The notes: a model not told the origin generated them from the sequence alone. Counted from the first letter of the stretch, positions 29,378-39,972 are shown. The stretch: DNA of 64,000 nucleotides from an uncultured SAR116 cluster alpha proteobacterium (GCA_902529515.1 CABZWX010000001.1:1-64000); one strand, 5' to 3'. Translations and numbers: made by a program.

Positions 29378-30232
29378 CTATGCCGTAATTGCCATTTCTC
29401 CTTTAATCTGCGTTCGGTGCATTACTCTTCTTGTATTTGGATCAAAAGCATCTCTTTTGTGAAGTACGTTCAAATTTTTCCACATCAATAAATCTCCTTT
29501 TTCCCATTTTTGTGTCCAGGTAAACTTCTCTTGTGTTGCGTGTTCCCAAATTTCGTTTAATAAATTTTCACTCTCTTCTAGCTCTAAACCGATTATATAT
29601 GCGTGAGGTCTTCGTCCAAGAAAAAGTAATTTCTTATTAGTATTTTTGTCTGTGATTACCATTGGATGTCTTGCCCCGGGAGTTTCAGATGGATTATCTA
29701 CTTCTGAATACCCTTTTCTTAGCATTCCAGCACTATTATGAGCAGAATCATGTATCAAGATTTTATCATCAATTTTTTCCTTAAGTTTATTTGGTAATTC
29801 ACTGTACGCTAGGGCCATATTTGCAAAGTGGGTATTACCTTGATTTTCAGGTACTTCAAGAGCATATAAAATTCCAGCCTTTGGAGGTAGTTGTAGGTAA
29901 GTCATATCTGCATGCCAGACTGCTTCACCATCTCCTAAATTACCCATAGGAGTACCTTGTTCATTTTTGACATTAGAAATTACATTAATTTCAGGAAATT
30001 CTGGTAAAAAGGTTATGCCATATGGATTAGGGCCAGGAGGGTCGAGTTCACCAAAATATTTACTAAAATTTATTAATTTATGATCATCTAAATTTTGTTT
30101 TTTAAATACTAGGACGAGCCTTTCATCCCAAGATTGATTTATGAAATTAATTTGATCTTGAGTTAATTTATTACTGATGCCCAAATCTACAATCTCTCCA
30201 CCCAAGCTCTTAACACTATTAATTAATTTCAT
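29378..30232 (-). CDS. TauD/TfdA family Fe(II)/2-oxoglutarate dioxygenase
   Basis: VWHADMTY (HxD), distal His/Arg in NVLHKRDAFDPNTRRVMHRTQI. Confidence 0.93.
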   Translation of the reverse strand: MKLINSVKSLGGEIVDLGISNKLTQDQINFINQSWDERLVLVFKKQNLDDHKLINFSKYFGELDPPGPNPYGITFLPEFPEINVISNVKNEQGTPMGNLGDGEAVWHADMTYLQLPPKAGILYALEVPENQGNTHFANMALAYSELPNKLKEKIDDKILIHDSAHNSAGMLRKGYSEVDNPSETPGARHPMVITDKNTNKKLLFLGRRPHAYIIGLELEESENLLNEIWEHATQEKFTWTQKWEKGDLLMWKNLNVLHKRDAFDPNTRRVMHRTQIKGEMAITA

Positions 30233-30252
30233 TACTTTTTTTCCTATTTAAT

Positions 30253-31347
30253 TTATTTGTAAATTTCCTCTTTATTAATACTGTATTTTTCTAATTTATC
30301 TCTGTCAATTTCAAGATTCCAATTCTCAGATATCAATAGAAAACCATTCGTAAATTTTAGGGGATTTGACAAAATTCTTGCTTTTGGATCAATTTTTAAA
30401 AAACCGTTATATTCTCCAGCATTGTCAATTAGGTTTTTTGCAATTCTAGCTTCCATCCAACAATTAATTTCAGTACCAAGCCCGTCACCAAGTACAATTT
30501 TTAATCCTAATTTATGTGCATATTTTATGGCTTCAGTTAATTTTGTAATAGATAAAAATCTTTTCAACTTAAGTTTGCATAATCTTACACCTTTTAATTT
30601 AGAAGCTTTTTCAATATCTTTAATACTACAAATAGGTTCGTCCAACATTATTGGGATGCGTGATAGTTTAGCGACCGCAGCGTTTGCATCCCAATCATTA
30701 GCATCACAAGGCTGCTCAAATAATTCTATGAAATCAGGCTTTAACCCTTGAACAAATTTGCAACCGTCTTTTTTTGTGTACCCCCTATTAGCGTCTATTC
30801 TTAGGGTGGCTCTGCCATTCAAATAAGTTTGTATATTATTTATCTTTTTAATATCTGCATTAACGTCCTTTCCAACCTTAATTTTTATTGTTGTAAATCC
30901 TTGTTCAGTTACTTTGTTCAATTCATCTTTTATTTCAGATTCTTCCTCTGCATTAAATGAAGTTAATAATTTAAGTTTTAGAGAACTCTTATTATTTAAA
31001 ATATTATTTTTTTCTAGCATCTCGATTGCTGTATAGATTGCACTTGAAGCAACAATACTTATAGAGGAATTAGATAAAATGATTTCTTTTGCTTCGTATA
31101 ATTTTTTATTTAAAATTAATTTTGATATAACTCTGGCAAATGTCCATCCACCGTCTCTAGTTTCACTGCTGGAGCCAGGTGATATGTGCTGTTCGCCCCA
31201 TCCTTCATTACCTTGATCATCTACAATATGTATCAACAACGGTTCAAAAGAATAGAAAGTATTATAGGATAATTTATAAGGCTTTATTAGAGGAACATCT
31301 AGTCTGTAAATTGTAACTTTTGAAACAATATTATCTCTAACAACCAT
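30253..31347 (-). CDS. mandelate racemase/muconate lactonizing enzyme (enolase superfamily)
   Basis: TIKIKVGKD (KxK), LRIDANRGY, ELFEQPCDANDWD, IMLDEPI. Confidence 0.9.
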   Translation of the reverse strand: MVVRDNIVSKVTIYRLDVPLIKPYKLSYNTFYSFEPLLIHIVDDQGNEGWGEQHISPGSSSETRDGGWTFARVISKLILNKKLYEAKEIILSNSSISIVASSAIYTAIEMLEKNNILNNKSSLKLKLLTSFNAEEESEIKDELNKVTEQGFTTIKIKVGKDVNADIKKINNIQTYLNGRATLRIDANRGYTKKDGCKFVQGLKPDFIELFEQPCDANDWDANAAVAKLSRIPIMLDEPICSIKDIEKASKLKGVRLCKLKLKRFLSITKLTEAIKYAHKLGLKIVLGDGLGTEINCWMEARIAKNLIDNAGEYNGFLKIDPKARILSNPLKFTNGFLLISENWNLEIDRDKLEKYSINKEEIYK

Positions 31348-31434
31348 AAAGAACTCTCATAATCTTTAATAAAATATTAACAACATGAAAAAATTATATA
31401 AGATATAATTTTAACGTTAACTTATTATAAAGGA

Positions 31435-31971
31435 GTGCTAATGCCAATTTATAGTTTAGGTGAAAAAAAACCTCAATTACCTGAAAATAACCTATATTGG
31501 GTTGCACCAGATGCACATGTTATAGGAAACGTTATTTTAGGGAAAGATGTTGGTGTATGGTTTGGATCAGTTTTAAGAGGTGATAATGACGTTATTGAGA
31601 TTGGTGAAGAAACAAACATACAAGAAAACACTATAATTCACGTTGATCCTGATTGTCCTGTCACCATAGGTAATAATTGTACGATTGGACATAATGCAAT
31701 CATACACGGTTGTACAATAGGTAATAATTCTTTAGTTGGAATGGGTGCAACAATTCTCAATAATGCTAAAATAGGCAACAATTGTCTTGTAGGCGCTGGT
31801 GCTCTTGTTACTGAAAATAAAGAATTTCCGGATGGTTGGTTAATTGTAGGCTCACCAGCTAAAGCTGTAAGAGAACTAAGTCAAGAGATGATTGAAAACA
31901 TGACAAGATCTTCAAAGCATTACGTAGCAAACTTTAAAAAGTTTGCAGAAGAAATGAGAGAAATTAAATAA
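31435..31971 (+). CDS. gamma-carbonic anhydrase family hexapeptide-repeat protein
   Basis: WVAPDAHVIGNVILGKDVGVWFGSVLRGDNDVIEIGEETNIQE...GHNAIIHGC. Confidence 0.93.
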   Translation: MLMPIYSLGEKKPQLPENNLYWVAPDAHVIGNVILGKDVGVWFGSVLRGDNDVIEIGEETNIQENTIIHVDPDCPVTIGNNCTIGHNAIIHGCTIGNNSLVGMGATILNNAKIGNNCLVGAGALVTENKEFPDGWLIVGSPAKAVRELSQEMIENMTRSSKHYVANFKKFAEEMREIK

Positions 31972-33175
31972 TCTTGTCGTCTTTAAAACTTTCAATTTCA
32001 TCTTTAGTATAGCCTAGACCAGACAATATCTCAGTATTGTGTTCACCGAGTTTAGGTGCTCTTTTTATGTTAGCAGGTGTTTTGGAAAATTTCCAAGGAG
32101 TACCGTGTACTTTCATATTTTTGTCTAGTTCTGGGTACCATACTTCTGTTACATAGTTGTTTTCTTTTATATTTGGATCATTAGATGCTTCAAGCATTGT
32201 ATTAACATGGGTAGATATCATGTCAGCTTTCCTCAAGACTGATATCCAATTATCTCTGGTATCAGTTGAGAATAATTCAGCAAGTTTATCCAAAATTTCA
32301 GTTTTCTTTTTTTCAGATTCAAACGCTAAACCAAGATCAATGAGACCATTTTCTGTCAAAACATCAAAAAAGTTAAGGGCTTTCATTGCTTCCCGCCAGT
32401 CATCTGGATCAAGCTGGAGTGCGAAAGGCTTACCATTAATATCGTTAAAACATGCTGCAATACCCGGCCTTTCTCTTGTTCCATTAATTCTAGCTCCAGT
32501 AATTGGTGGCCTGTTACTCCACATTGCTGTAGTCATAGTCCAACCAAGAAGTCTGAAAGCACTCCCAACTAAAGAAGTTTCTAACTTTTGACCTTTCCCT
32601 GTTTTTTGAGCATTTATATATGCCGCTAAAATTCCTCCAAAAGTTAGTATTGCACAACTTTCATCTGCAACTGAGGCTACTCCTGTTCTTAAATTATTTC
32701 CAGGAATTGAATATGCTTCAGCTATTCCACTTAAAGCTTGTCCTACCGCGTCGGTTCCTGGTAAGTGTCCGTCTGGGGCATCAGGCCCATAAGCAGAAAC
32801 AGAAGCGTAAACTATTTTAGGATTAATTTTACTAAGAGTATCATAATCAAAATGAAGTTTTTCAGCAACGCCTGGTCTAAAATTTTGACCAAACACATCG
32901 GCATCCTTTATTAAACTGTGAAGTATTTTTTGTCCTTTTTCTGATTTAAGATTGAGAGTTAAACTTTTAACTCCTCTGTTATTAGTCTCAAAAAATGATC
33001 CAATCTCTCCTTCCAAAAAACCTGAGTTACGATTGTTATCACCTTTACCTGGCGTTTCAATTTTAATTACTTCAGCACCAAGATCTGCCATTAACATGTA
33101 GGGAACAGTTCCAGCTTGTGCTGTTGAACATGCAACTATTTTTAACCCAGAAAGAGCTCCATTTATTTCACTCAT
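31964..33175 (-). CDS. CaiB/BaiF (family III) CoA-transferase
   Basis: GLKIVACSTAQAGTVPYMLMADLGAEVIKIETPGKGD, conserved Asp region GTDAVGQALSG. Confidence 0.92.
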   Translation of the reverse strand: MSEINGALSGLKIVACSTAQAGTVPYMLMADLGAEVIKIETPGKGDNNRNSGFLEGEIGSFFETNNRGVKSLTLNLKSEKGQKILHSLIKDADVFGQNFRPGVAEKLHFDYDTLSKINPKIVYASVSAYGPDAPDGHLPGTDAVGQALSGIAEAYSIPGNNLRTGVASVADESCAILTFGGILAAYINAQKTGKGQKLETSLVGSAFRLLGWTMTTAMWSNRPPITGARINGTRERPGIAACFNDINGKPFALQLDPDDWREAMKALNFFDVLTENGLIDLGLAFESEKKKTEILDKLAELFSTDTRDNWISVLRKADMISTHVNTMLEASNDPNIKENNYVTEVWYPELDKNMKVHGTPWKFSKTPANIKRAPKLGEHNTEILSGLGYTKDEIESFKDDKII

Positions 33176-33183
33176 TTTGACCT

Positions 33184-33993
33184 CTAATTTTCCTCTAATT
33201 TCGGCATATTATATCTATCTTCTGGGTTAAGCCAACCTTTGAAGTTTGGTTTTCTTTTTTCTGCAAAGGCTCTTCTACTTTCCATTCTATCCTCAGTGTC
33301 GCCGTGAAGATGTAGCTTTTCAGCAAGGTCTGCAATATTAGGATTTATTTTTGGTGCCATATGCTTCATCATATAAAGTGTGTTTACTCTTGCAGCAGGA
33401 GGGAGTGATAGCAGATGTTCTGCCATTGAATAAGCCTCACTCATAAGATCTTTAGCTTCCACTAAACGATTAATGAAACCAACTTGATGCATTCTTTCAG
33501 CAGAAATTCTATATCCAAAAGCCATTTCGGTTGCAACGGGATGTGGGAGGTTGCCATAATGTCCATGATTATAACCGCCAAGAAGCCATCTTTTTGCTTC
33601 TGACATTTCAAAAATTGCTTCTTTCACAGCAATCCTAAGATCTGTTCTCTCAACTAACATAAATCCACCACCCATTGCATATCCATTTACTGCTGCTATG
33701 ACTGGCTTTTGAAGAGCACCTGTCTGAAATGGGTCAACTAAGTTTTCTTCTACAAATTCTTTTGGGGATCCTGGGATGCCTCTGTCAATAGACTCTTTCA
33801 TATCTTCGCCTGCACAAAACCCTCTTCCAGTTCCTGTCAAAATTGCTACTTCTAAATCTTTATCCTCATGATATCTATTGAACGCTTCTGCCATACCTTT
33901 TCTTATAACAGTGCTTAAAGCATTTAATCTTTCTGGACGATTTAATCTGATAGTAATTATTTGGCCATTAATTTCAGTTTCAACAAAACTCAT
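33184..33993 (-). CDS. enoyl-CoA hydratase/isomerase family protein
   Basis: ITIRLNRPERLNALS, GTGRGFCAGEDMKES, KPVIAAVNGYAMGGGFML. Confidence 0.92.
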   Translation of the reverse strand: MSFVETEINGQIITIRLNRPERLNALSTVIRKGMAEAFNRYHEDKDLEVAILTGTGRGFCAGEDMKESIDRGIPGSPKEFVEENLVDPFQTGALQKPVIAAVNGYAMGGGFMLVERTDLRIAVKEAIFEMSEAKRWLLGGYNHGHYGNLPHPVATEMAFGYRISAERMHQVGFINRLVEAKDLMSEAYSMAEHLLSLPPAARVNTLYMMKHMAPKINPNIADLAEKLHLHGDTEDRMESRRAFAEKRKPNFKGWLNPEDRYNMPKLEEN

Positions 33994-34114
33994 AGAGATG
34001 CTCCTAATATCTAAATCCTTGAAACCTAATTTATATACTAAAAAATCTTGCAAGTCATGGATATTAAATCATAATAAATTTTACATTTAAGAAAATTATT
34101 GTTTGGGGGACACA

Positions 34115-35224
34115 ATGAAAACTAGAGCTGCAGTTGCTGTAGAGGCGGGAAAACCGCTTGAAATTATGGATGTGGATTTAGAAGGGCCTCGTTCCGGAGA
34201 AGTTCTAGTAGAAATAAAAGCAACAGGTATATGCCACACTGATGAGTTCACACTTTCTGGGGATGATCCTGAAGGACTTTTCCCAGCAATATTAGGGCAC
34301 GAAGGAGCAGGAGTTGTAAGAGAAGTGGGTAAAGGCGTAACATCTCTTAAAGAAGGTGATCATGTAATTCCTCTTTATACACCGGAATGCAGAGAGTGTG
34401 AGTATTGTTTGCATCCGAAAACTAATTTATGTCAGGCCATAAGAGTTACCCAAGGTAAGGGAGTAATGCCTGATGGCACTAGTAGATTTTCGATAAATGG
34501 GAAACCCATATTGCATTATATGGGAACATCTACTTTTTCAAATTACACTGTAGTTCCTGAAATTGCGCTTGCTAAAGTAAATAAAAAAGCTCCCTTTGAT
34601 AAAATTTGTTATATCGGATGCGGTGTAACTACAGGTATTGGAGCCGTTATCAATACAGCAAAGGCAACTGCAGGTTGTAACGCAGTAGTTTTTGGTTTAG
34701 GTGGTATTGGTCTTAATGTTATTCAAGGTTTGAGAATGATAGGAGCAAACATGATTGTTGGTGTCGACATGAATAACAAAAAAGAATCTTGGGGAAAAAA
34801 ATTTGGTATGACACATTTTGTAAATCCATCAGAGATTGATGGTGATTTAGTTAATTACTTGGTTGATCTTACAGGTGGTGGTGCAGACTACTCTTTTGAA
34901 TGTGTTGGGAATGTGAATTTAATGAGACAAGCTTTAGAGTGCGCACATAAAGGCTGGGGAGAAAGTATAATAATTGGGGTTGCTGGAGCAGGGCAAGAAA
35001 TTAAAACTAGACCTTTCCAACTAGTTACAGGTAGAAGCTGGAAAGGTACAGCTTTTGGTGGAGCAAGAGGAAGAACCGACGTTCCTAAAATTGTGGAGTG
35101 GTATCTTCAAGGCAAAATTGACATTGATCCAATGATTACTCATAATTTAAAATTAGAAGATATTAACAGAGGCTTTGATTTAATGCATGCTGGTGAATCA
35201 ATAAGATCAGTCGTAGTTTTTTAA
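34115..35224 (+). CDS. frmA: S-(hydroxymethyl)glutathione dehydrogenase / class III alcohol dehydrogenase
   Basis: [74 protein letters not shown]. Confidence 0.96.
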   Translation: MKTRAAVAVEAGKPLEIMDVDLEGPRSGEVLVEIKATGICHTDEFTLSGDDPEGLFPAILGHEGAGVVREVGKGVTSLKEGDHVIPLYTPECRECEYCLHPKTNLCQAIRVTQGKGVMPDGTSRFSINGKPILHYMGTSTFSNYTVVPEIALAKVNKKAPFDKICYIGCGVTTGIGAVINTAKATAGCNAVVFGLGGIGLNVIQGLRMIGANMIVGVDMNNKKESWGKKFGMTHFVNPSEIDGDLVNYLVDLTGGGADYSFECVGNVNLMRQALECAHKGWGESIIIGVAGAGQEIKTRPFQLVTGRSWKGTAFGGARGRTDVPKIVEWYLQGKIDIDPMITHNLKLEDINRGFDLMHAGESIRSVVVF

Positions 35225-36048
35225 TGAAAAATATATCTGAAGTATTTTCATTTGAGGGTAAACAATTAGTCTGTAGTCATCAGTCTCTGGTTAATAATTG
35301 TGAAATGACTTTTGCAGTTTTTATCCCTCCCAAAATAAAAAAACCTCCAGTCTTGTGGTATTTATCTGGTTTAACTTGTAGTCACTTAAACGTAATGGAA
35401 AAAGGTGAGTACAGAAAAAAAGCTGCTGAACTAGGCATAGCAATTATTTGTCCTGATACTAGTCCTAGAGGGGAAGATATACCCGACGAAAAAGACAATT
35501 GGCAATTTGGCAGTGGAGCTGGTTTTTATCTGGATGCAACAGAATCACCATATGACAGAAATTATAATATGTACACTTATATAATTGCAGAACTTCCAAG
35601 TATTATTGAAAATAATTTCGATTTTGATATGTCTAGACAAAGTATTTTTGGTCACTCAATGGGTGGTCACGGAGCTATTGTAATGGCTTTAAGAAATCCA
35701 AAGAAATTTAAAAGTTGTTCTGCATTTGCTCCAATTGTCGAGCCATCGACAGCCAGCTGGTCTAGTGATGCCTTTCAAAAATATATTGGCTTAAATCAAA
35801 GTGATTGGCAAATGTATGATAGTGTAGCTTTAGTTAAAAATGGTTATCATTTTCCTGAAATTCTTCTTGATCAAGGAGATGCGGATAGTTTTTTAAAAGA
35901 AGGGTTAAGACCTTGGCTATTAGATGATGCATGTAAAGATAAAAATATTAATTTAAAACTTAGAATGCACCCAAATTATGATCATTCATATTATTTTATA
36001 TCAACCTTTATGTCAGATCATTTAATTTGGCATAGAGATAGAATATGA
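35224..36048 (+). CDS. fghA: S-formylglutathione hydrolase
   Basis: WYLSGLTCSHLNVMEKGEYRKKAAELGIAIICPDTSPRGEDIPDE, IFGHSMGGHGAI; start overlaps frmA stop. Confidence 0.96.
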   Translation: MKNISEVFSFEGKQLVCSHQSLVNNCEMTFAVFIPPKIKKPPVLWYLSGLTCSHLNVMEKGEYRKKAAELGIAIICPDTSPRGEDIPDEKDNWQFGSGAGFYLDATESPYDRNYNMYTYIIAELPSIIENNFDFDMSRQSIFGHSMGGHGAIVMALRNPKKFKSCSAFAPIVEPSTASWSSDAFQKYIGLNQSDWQMYDSVALVKNGYHFPEILLDQGDADSFLKEGLRPWLLDDACKDKNINLKLRMHPNYDHSYYFISTFMSDHLIWHRDRI

Positions 36049-36050
36049 AT

Positions 36051-36467
36051 TTATTTTTGTGGAATAGAATACGTAAGTGAAGCGTGGGCAACAGGCTCAT
36101 CAATATCTTCTGAATAAATTAAAACATCGCCTACACTTAAAGTTTTTCCTAATTTTAAAATTCTGGCTTTACTAGTTAAATTTTTCTCATTTGGTTTTCT
36201 TAAAAAATTTATTGAACAATTAGTTGTAACAGTAAGACTTTTTGGTCCTATAATGCTTAGTGTTGCTAAATAAAAAGTTACGTCTGCCAATAAAAACATC
36301 GTTGGGCCTGAAACTGTTGCCCCTGGTCTCAAATGTTCTTCAGTAATGTACATTAGCATTGAAAAAGACTGGTCGCTTACATTTAATATCTTGAAGTTTT
36401 TGCTTACTTGAGGAAATTCTTTATTTAAAAATTTATCAAGGCTTTCTTTTGTCATTAATTGTTTCAT
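36051..36467 (-). CDS. PaaI family hotdog thioesterase
   Basis: LRPGATVSGPTMFLLADVTFYLATLSIIG. Confidence 0.85.
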   Translation of the reverse strand: MKQLMTKESLDKFLNKEFPQVSKNFKILNVSDQSFSMLMYITEEHLRPGATVSGPTMFLLADVTFYLATLSIIGPKSLTVTTNCSINFLRKPNEKNLTSKARILKLGKTLSVGDVLIYSEDIDEPVAHASLTYSIPQK

Positions 36468-36471
36468 TATA

Positions 36472-37827
36472 TTATGGTAACTTTCTTTTATCTAAAAGTC
36501 TCTGTGCCATAGTAGGAGCCGCTCCTAAATAATTAGATGGATCTATCATTTTTAACAAATCTTGTTCATTAAAAAATTTAGAAATTTCTTTGTTTTTTAA
36601 TAATATATCTATGAATGAAATGTTGTTTTTGATTGATTCTCTACAACAGTCATAAACTAAATCGTGTGCAATTTGTCTTCCCATTTTGGGTGCGAGGGCC
36701 ATCATAACAGACTCTGCAACAATTAACCCATTAGTTTTATAAATGTTTTCCTTCATTTTTTCAGGTGAAACTTCTAAACCTTCCAAAAGATATTTAGCTG
36801 AGTTGAAAGATGAAGAAGCAACCAAAAAGGCGTTAGGTATTACATGCCATTCTACATGCCATTGACCTGTAGCTCTTTCATGGTCAAGGACCATAGCATC
36901 TAGCATAGAAGAATGATGTTCTCTTAATAGTTTTGAACAAGCCAGCATTATCTCAGAAGAAATGGGATTTCTTTTTTGAGGCATTGTCGAAGAAGAACCT
37001 CGTCCGTGAAGATATGGTTCAGCCACTTCTTGTGTTTCTGTTTGCATCATTAACATCACATCATAAGCTATTTTACCAAGCGATGCGGCGACTATTGCAA
37101 GCCAACCAGTTACTTCACAAAAATTATCTCTAATAGAATGCCAACTTACGTCAGGTACATTCAGATCTAATTCTTCTGCAAGAGTTGACTGCGTCTTAAG
37201 ACCATTATCTTCTCCCAAAGAAGCAAGTGTTCCTGCTGCTCCAAAAAATGAAACATTGAAAATACGTTTCTTTATTTCTTCCAGTCTTTTGTGATGCCTA
37301 TCTATACCAGATAACCAAGTAGATGCCTTGTACCCAAAAGATATAGGTAAAGCATGTTGCAAATGTGTTCTACCAGCCATAGGTGTTTTAATGTGATATT
37401 CAACAATTTTTTCTAAAGCATCTGAAATTGACTTTAGGTCTTTAGATAATAATTCAAGACCCTTTCTAATTTGAAGGATATCTGCTGTGTCCATAATATC
37501 TTGTGTTGTAGCGCCCCAATGACAAAATTGTCCAAAGTTGCCTTCAACTTTTTCACTTAGTTGTTCTACTAGTGGAAGAATTGGATATCCAACTATAGAT
37601 GTCCTTTTTTTAAGTTTCTTCCAATCAATTATATCTACTTTTGCTGCTTGGGTTATTTTTTCTCCAGCTTCTTTTGGTATAATATTCAACTTTGATTGTG
37701 ATCTTGCTAAAGCCGCTTCTACATCTAAATAAAGTTGTGTAGTACTCTCGTCAGAAAATAAGAAATGCATTTCTTTAGTACCAAACATTTCTCCCCATAT
37801 TTTTGAATTTGTAACTAATGCAGGCAT
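36472..37827 (-). CDS. fumarase/aspartase superfamily lyase, 3-carboxymuconate cycloisomerase (PcaB)-like
   Basis: Signature GSSTMPQKRNPISSE, FCHWGATTQDIMDTAD, AGRTHLQHALPISFGYK. Confidence 0.8.
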   Translation of the reverse strand: MPALVTNSKIWGEMFGTKEMHFLFSDESTTQLYLDVEAALARSQSKLNIIPKEAGEKITQAAKVDIIDWKKLKKRTSIVGYPILPLVEQLSEKVEGNFGQFCHWGATTQDIMDTADILQIRKGLELLSKDLKSISDALEKIVEYHIKTPMAGRTHLQHALPISFGYKASTWLSGIDRHHKRLEEIKKRIFNVSFFGAAGTLASLGEDNGLKTQSTLAEELDLNVPDVSWHSIRDNFCEVTGWLAIVAASLGKIAYDVMLMMQTETQEVAEPYLHGRGSSSTMPQKRNPISSEIMLACSKLLREHHSSMLDAMVLDHERATGQWHVEWHVIPNAFLVASSSFNSAKYLLEGLEVSPEKMKENIYKTNGLIVAESVMMALAPKMGRQIAHDLVYDCCRESIKNNISFIDILLKNKEISKFFNEQDLLKMIDPSNYLGAAPTMAQRLLDKRKLP

Positions 37828-37843
37828 TTATATATCCTATAAT

Positions 37844-38635
37844 TTAATTTTGATACCAAGATGCAGTTCTTTTCTCAAGAAAACTATTTAGACCCTCTTT
37901 TGCTTCATCAGTCATCCTTTTTTGAGAATGTTCAAAAACAAGTTCGTCAAATTTTTCATCTGACAACATTAAACCACTTTCAATTAAAGTTCTTCTTTTT
38001 GTAGCTTCCAATGCATCTGGAGCGCACATTAACAAGTCCTCAATAACAGGTTGAACAGCATTTTCAAGCTCACCCGTTTTACAAACTTGGTGAACTAAAC
38101 CCATTTCCTTAGCCTGACCAGAGCTAAAACGCTCACATGTAAGAGCATATCTTCTAACGTTTCTTACGCCAATACTGGCGTTTAAATGAGGTATTATTAT
38201 TCCTGCCATTACACCCCATCTAGCTTCAGAAATAGAAAAAATAGCGTCTTCACTAGCTATTACTATATCAGCTGCTGCGGCAATTCCAGTTCCACCTCCA
38301 AAGCATCCTCCATGGATCAAGGCTATTGTTGGCTTAGGGAACTTTGTAAGACCTTGAATCGCTGAAGCTGTTTTTCTTGAAACCTCTATATTTTCTTTTT
38401 GACTAAGTTTACCAATTTCTTTAAGCCATTGTAAGTCAGCTCCTGCTTGAAAATGTTTTCCATTGCCTTTAATGAGCACTATTCTTACAGAATTATTTTT
38501 ATATAAAGATTCAAAGCTTTTGATTAATTCAATAATCATATCTCCGTTATATGCATTATTTCTTTCTGGACGATTTAAAATAACTTCAGCAATTCCTCTT
38601 TCATTTATGCTTGTTAATACAATATTTTTACTCAT
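37844..38635 (-). CDS. enoyl-CoA hydratase/isomerase family protein
   Basis: AEVILNRPERNNAYNGDM, KGNGKHFQAGADLQWLKE, KPTIALIHGGCFGGGTGIAAAADI. Confidence 0.9.
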   Translation of the reverse strand: MSKNIVLTSINERGIAEVILNRPERNNAYNGDMIIELIKSFESLYKNNSVRIVLIKGNGKHFQAGADLQWLKEIGKLSQKENIEVSRKTASAIQGLTKFPKPTIALIHGGCFGGGTGIAAAADIVIASEDAIFSISEARWGVMAGIIIPHLNASIGVRNVRRYALTCERFSSGQAKEMGLVHQVCKTGELENAVQPVIEDLLMCAPDALEATKRRTLIESGLMLSDEKFDELVFEHSQKRMTDEAKEGLNSFLEKRTASWYQN

Positions 38636-38672
38636 TACTGATCCTTCTATTTTTATCACTTGAAATACAATT

Positions 38673-39017
38673 TTAATTTACAAGATCTAGTGCAGTTATT
38701 GATGCATCTTGAATTGAGAATGCCCTAAGTCTTATAAAGACATTAAATTTATTTTGTAAAATTTTACCAATTCTTTTTAAACATTTATCTCTTTTGTTAA
38801 TTTTTCTAGTCTCTTTATCTCTAAACTTCAATTCACCAAATATTTTATAATTTGAGCAAATTATTTTACTCTTAACCCATATAATTTGACAGTTGTTTTT
38901 TTCAGCTTCTAACTCTTCTTGGATAATATCTATTATGCTTTTTTCTATTGCTTTAACTGCAGAAATTTCAAAAATATTTTCTAAAGTTTCATCTAAGTGT
39001 AAAATTAAAGAAGGCAT
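38673..39017 (-). CDS. tautomerase-superfamily protein (5-carboxymethyl-2-hydroxymuconate isomerase-like)
   Basis: Pro-1 N-terminus MPSLILHLDETL and about 114 aa length; family call from N-terminus and size. Confidence 0.5.
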   Translation of the reverse strand: MPSLILHLDETLENIFEISAVKAIEKSIIDIIQEELEAEKNNCQIIWVKSKIICSNYKIFGELKFRDKETRKINKRDKCLKRIGKILQNKFNVFIRLRAFSIQDASITALDLVN

Positions 39018-39114
39018 TTCAAAGTTCCTATCACATAAATATTTTATTAATTGATATTAATATAATTTTTATATTTAATAGTTTCAAATATTCTTAAAAA
39101 TAAAGGTTCGGTAA

Positions 39115-39972
39115 ATGGAAAATGAAGCGCTTGATATTAATCATTTAAATAAATGGTTAGGTAATATAGAGACAGTAACAGATTACCTTACACCAATTGT
39201 TGAACAAAGGTACAGAGCAACATTAAATATTGATCCAGGCGATCCCAAAATTGGGGAGGATGCAACTTCTGGTTTGCATTGGATGTTAGGTTGGGATTTA
39301 AAAAAAAATGACGAACTTGGTGTGGACTCTCATCCAGCTAGAGGCGATTTTTTGCCTCCAGTCCCACTTCCAAGAAGAATGTGGGCAGGGAGTCATATCA
39401 AAGTAATAAAACCTTTAAAAGTAGGTGATAAAGTAATAAAAAAATCTAAGGTAGCTGACATAAAACTAAAGGAAGGTAGGACAGGACAGCTTTGTTTTGT
39501 TACTGCAGAGTATGAATTTTTAGTTGATGAAGAGGTAAGATTACATGAACTACATAACATTGTTTACAGGGACGTAACTAAAGCAGGCGGTGGTTCTGGT
39601 TATTCAGATACGATACCCGATGATGCAGATTATACAGAAACTATTTTTATGCATCCAACAATTTTGTTCCGTTATTCAGCAATTGGTTTTGTAGGTCATA
39701 GAATTCATTATGATTATCCATATACTAAAAATGAAGAGAACTATCCTGATTTAATTGTTCATGGACCCTTACAAGCTACTTTTTTGTTAAGAGCAGCCGA
39801 AAAACTAAAAGGTAAAACGGTAACCTCTTTTAATCATAAAGTTATGGCTCCTGTTTTTGCAAACAGTGACTATATAATTGGTGCAAAAGAAAACACTGAT
39901 GGAAGTGTAAGTTGTTGGGGTGCTGTAAAAGGTACAGGAATGACCATGCAAGCTGAAGCACGTTTTAAATAG
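39115..39972 (+). CDS. FAS1-like/HTD2-type hydratase (itaconyl-CoA or mesaconyl-C4-CoA hydratase-like)
   Basis: LPRRMWAGSHIKVIKPLKVGD, HPTILFRYSAIGFVGHRIHYDYPYTKNEENYPDLIVHGPLQATFLL. Confidence 0.85.
   Translation: MENEALDINHLNKWLGNIETVTDYLTPIVEQRYRATLNIDPGDPKIGEDATSGLHWMLGWDLKKNDELGVDSHPARGDFLPPVPLPRRMWAGSHIKVIKPLKVGDKVIKKSKVADIKLKEGRTGQLCFVTAEYEFLVDEEVRLHELHNIVYRDVTKAGGGSGYSDTIPDDADYTETIFMHPTILFRYSAIGFVGHRIHYDYPYTKNEENYPDLIVHGPLQATFLLRAAEKLKGKTVTSFNHKVMAPVFANSDYIIGAKENTDGSVSCWGAVKGTGMTMQAEARFK

Noticed and set aside
32620-32820. Leucine-rich 66-aa plus-strand ORF
   Set aside because: Antisense to CoA-transferase; composition reflects opposite-strand codons
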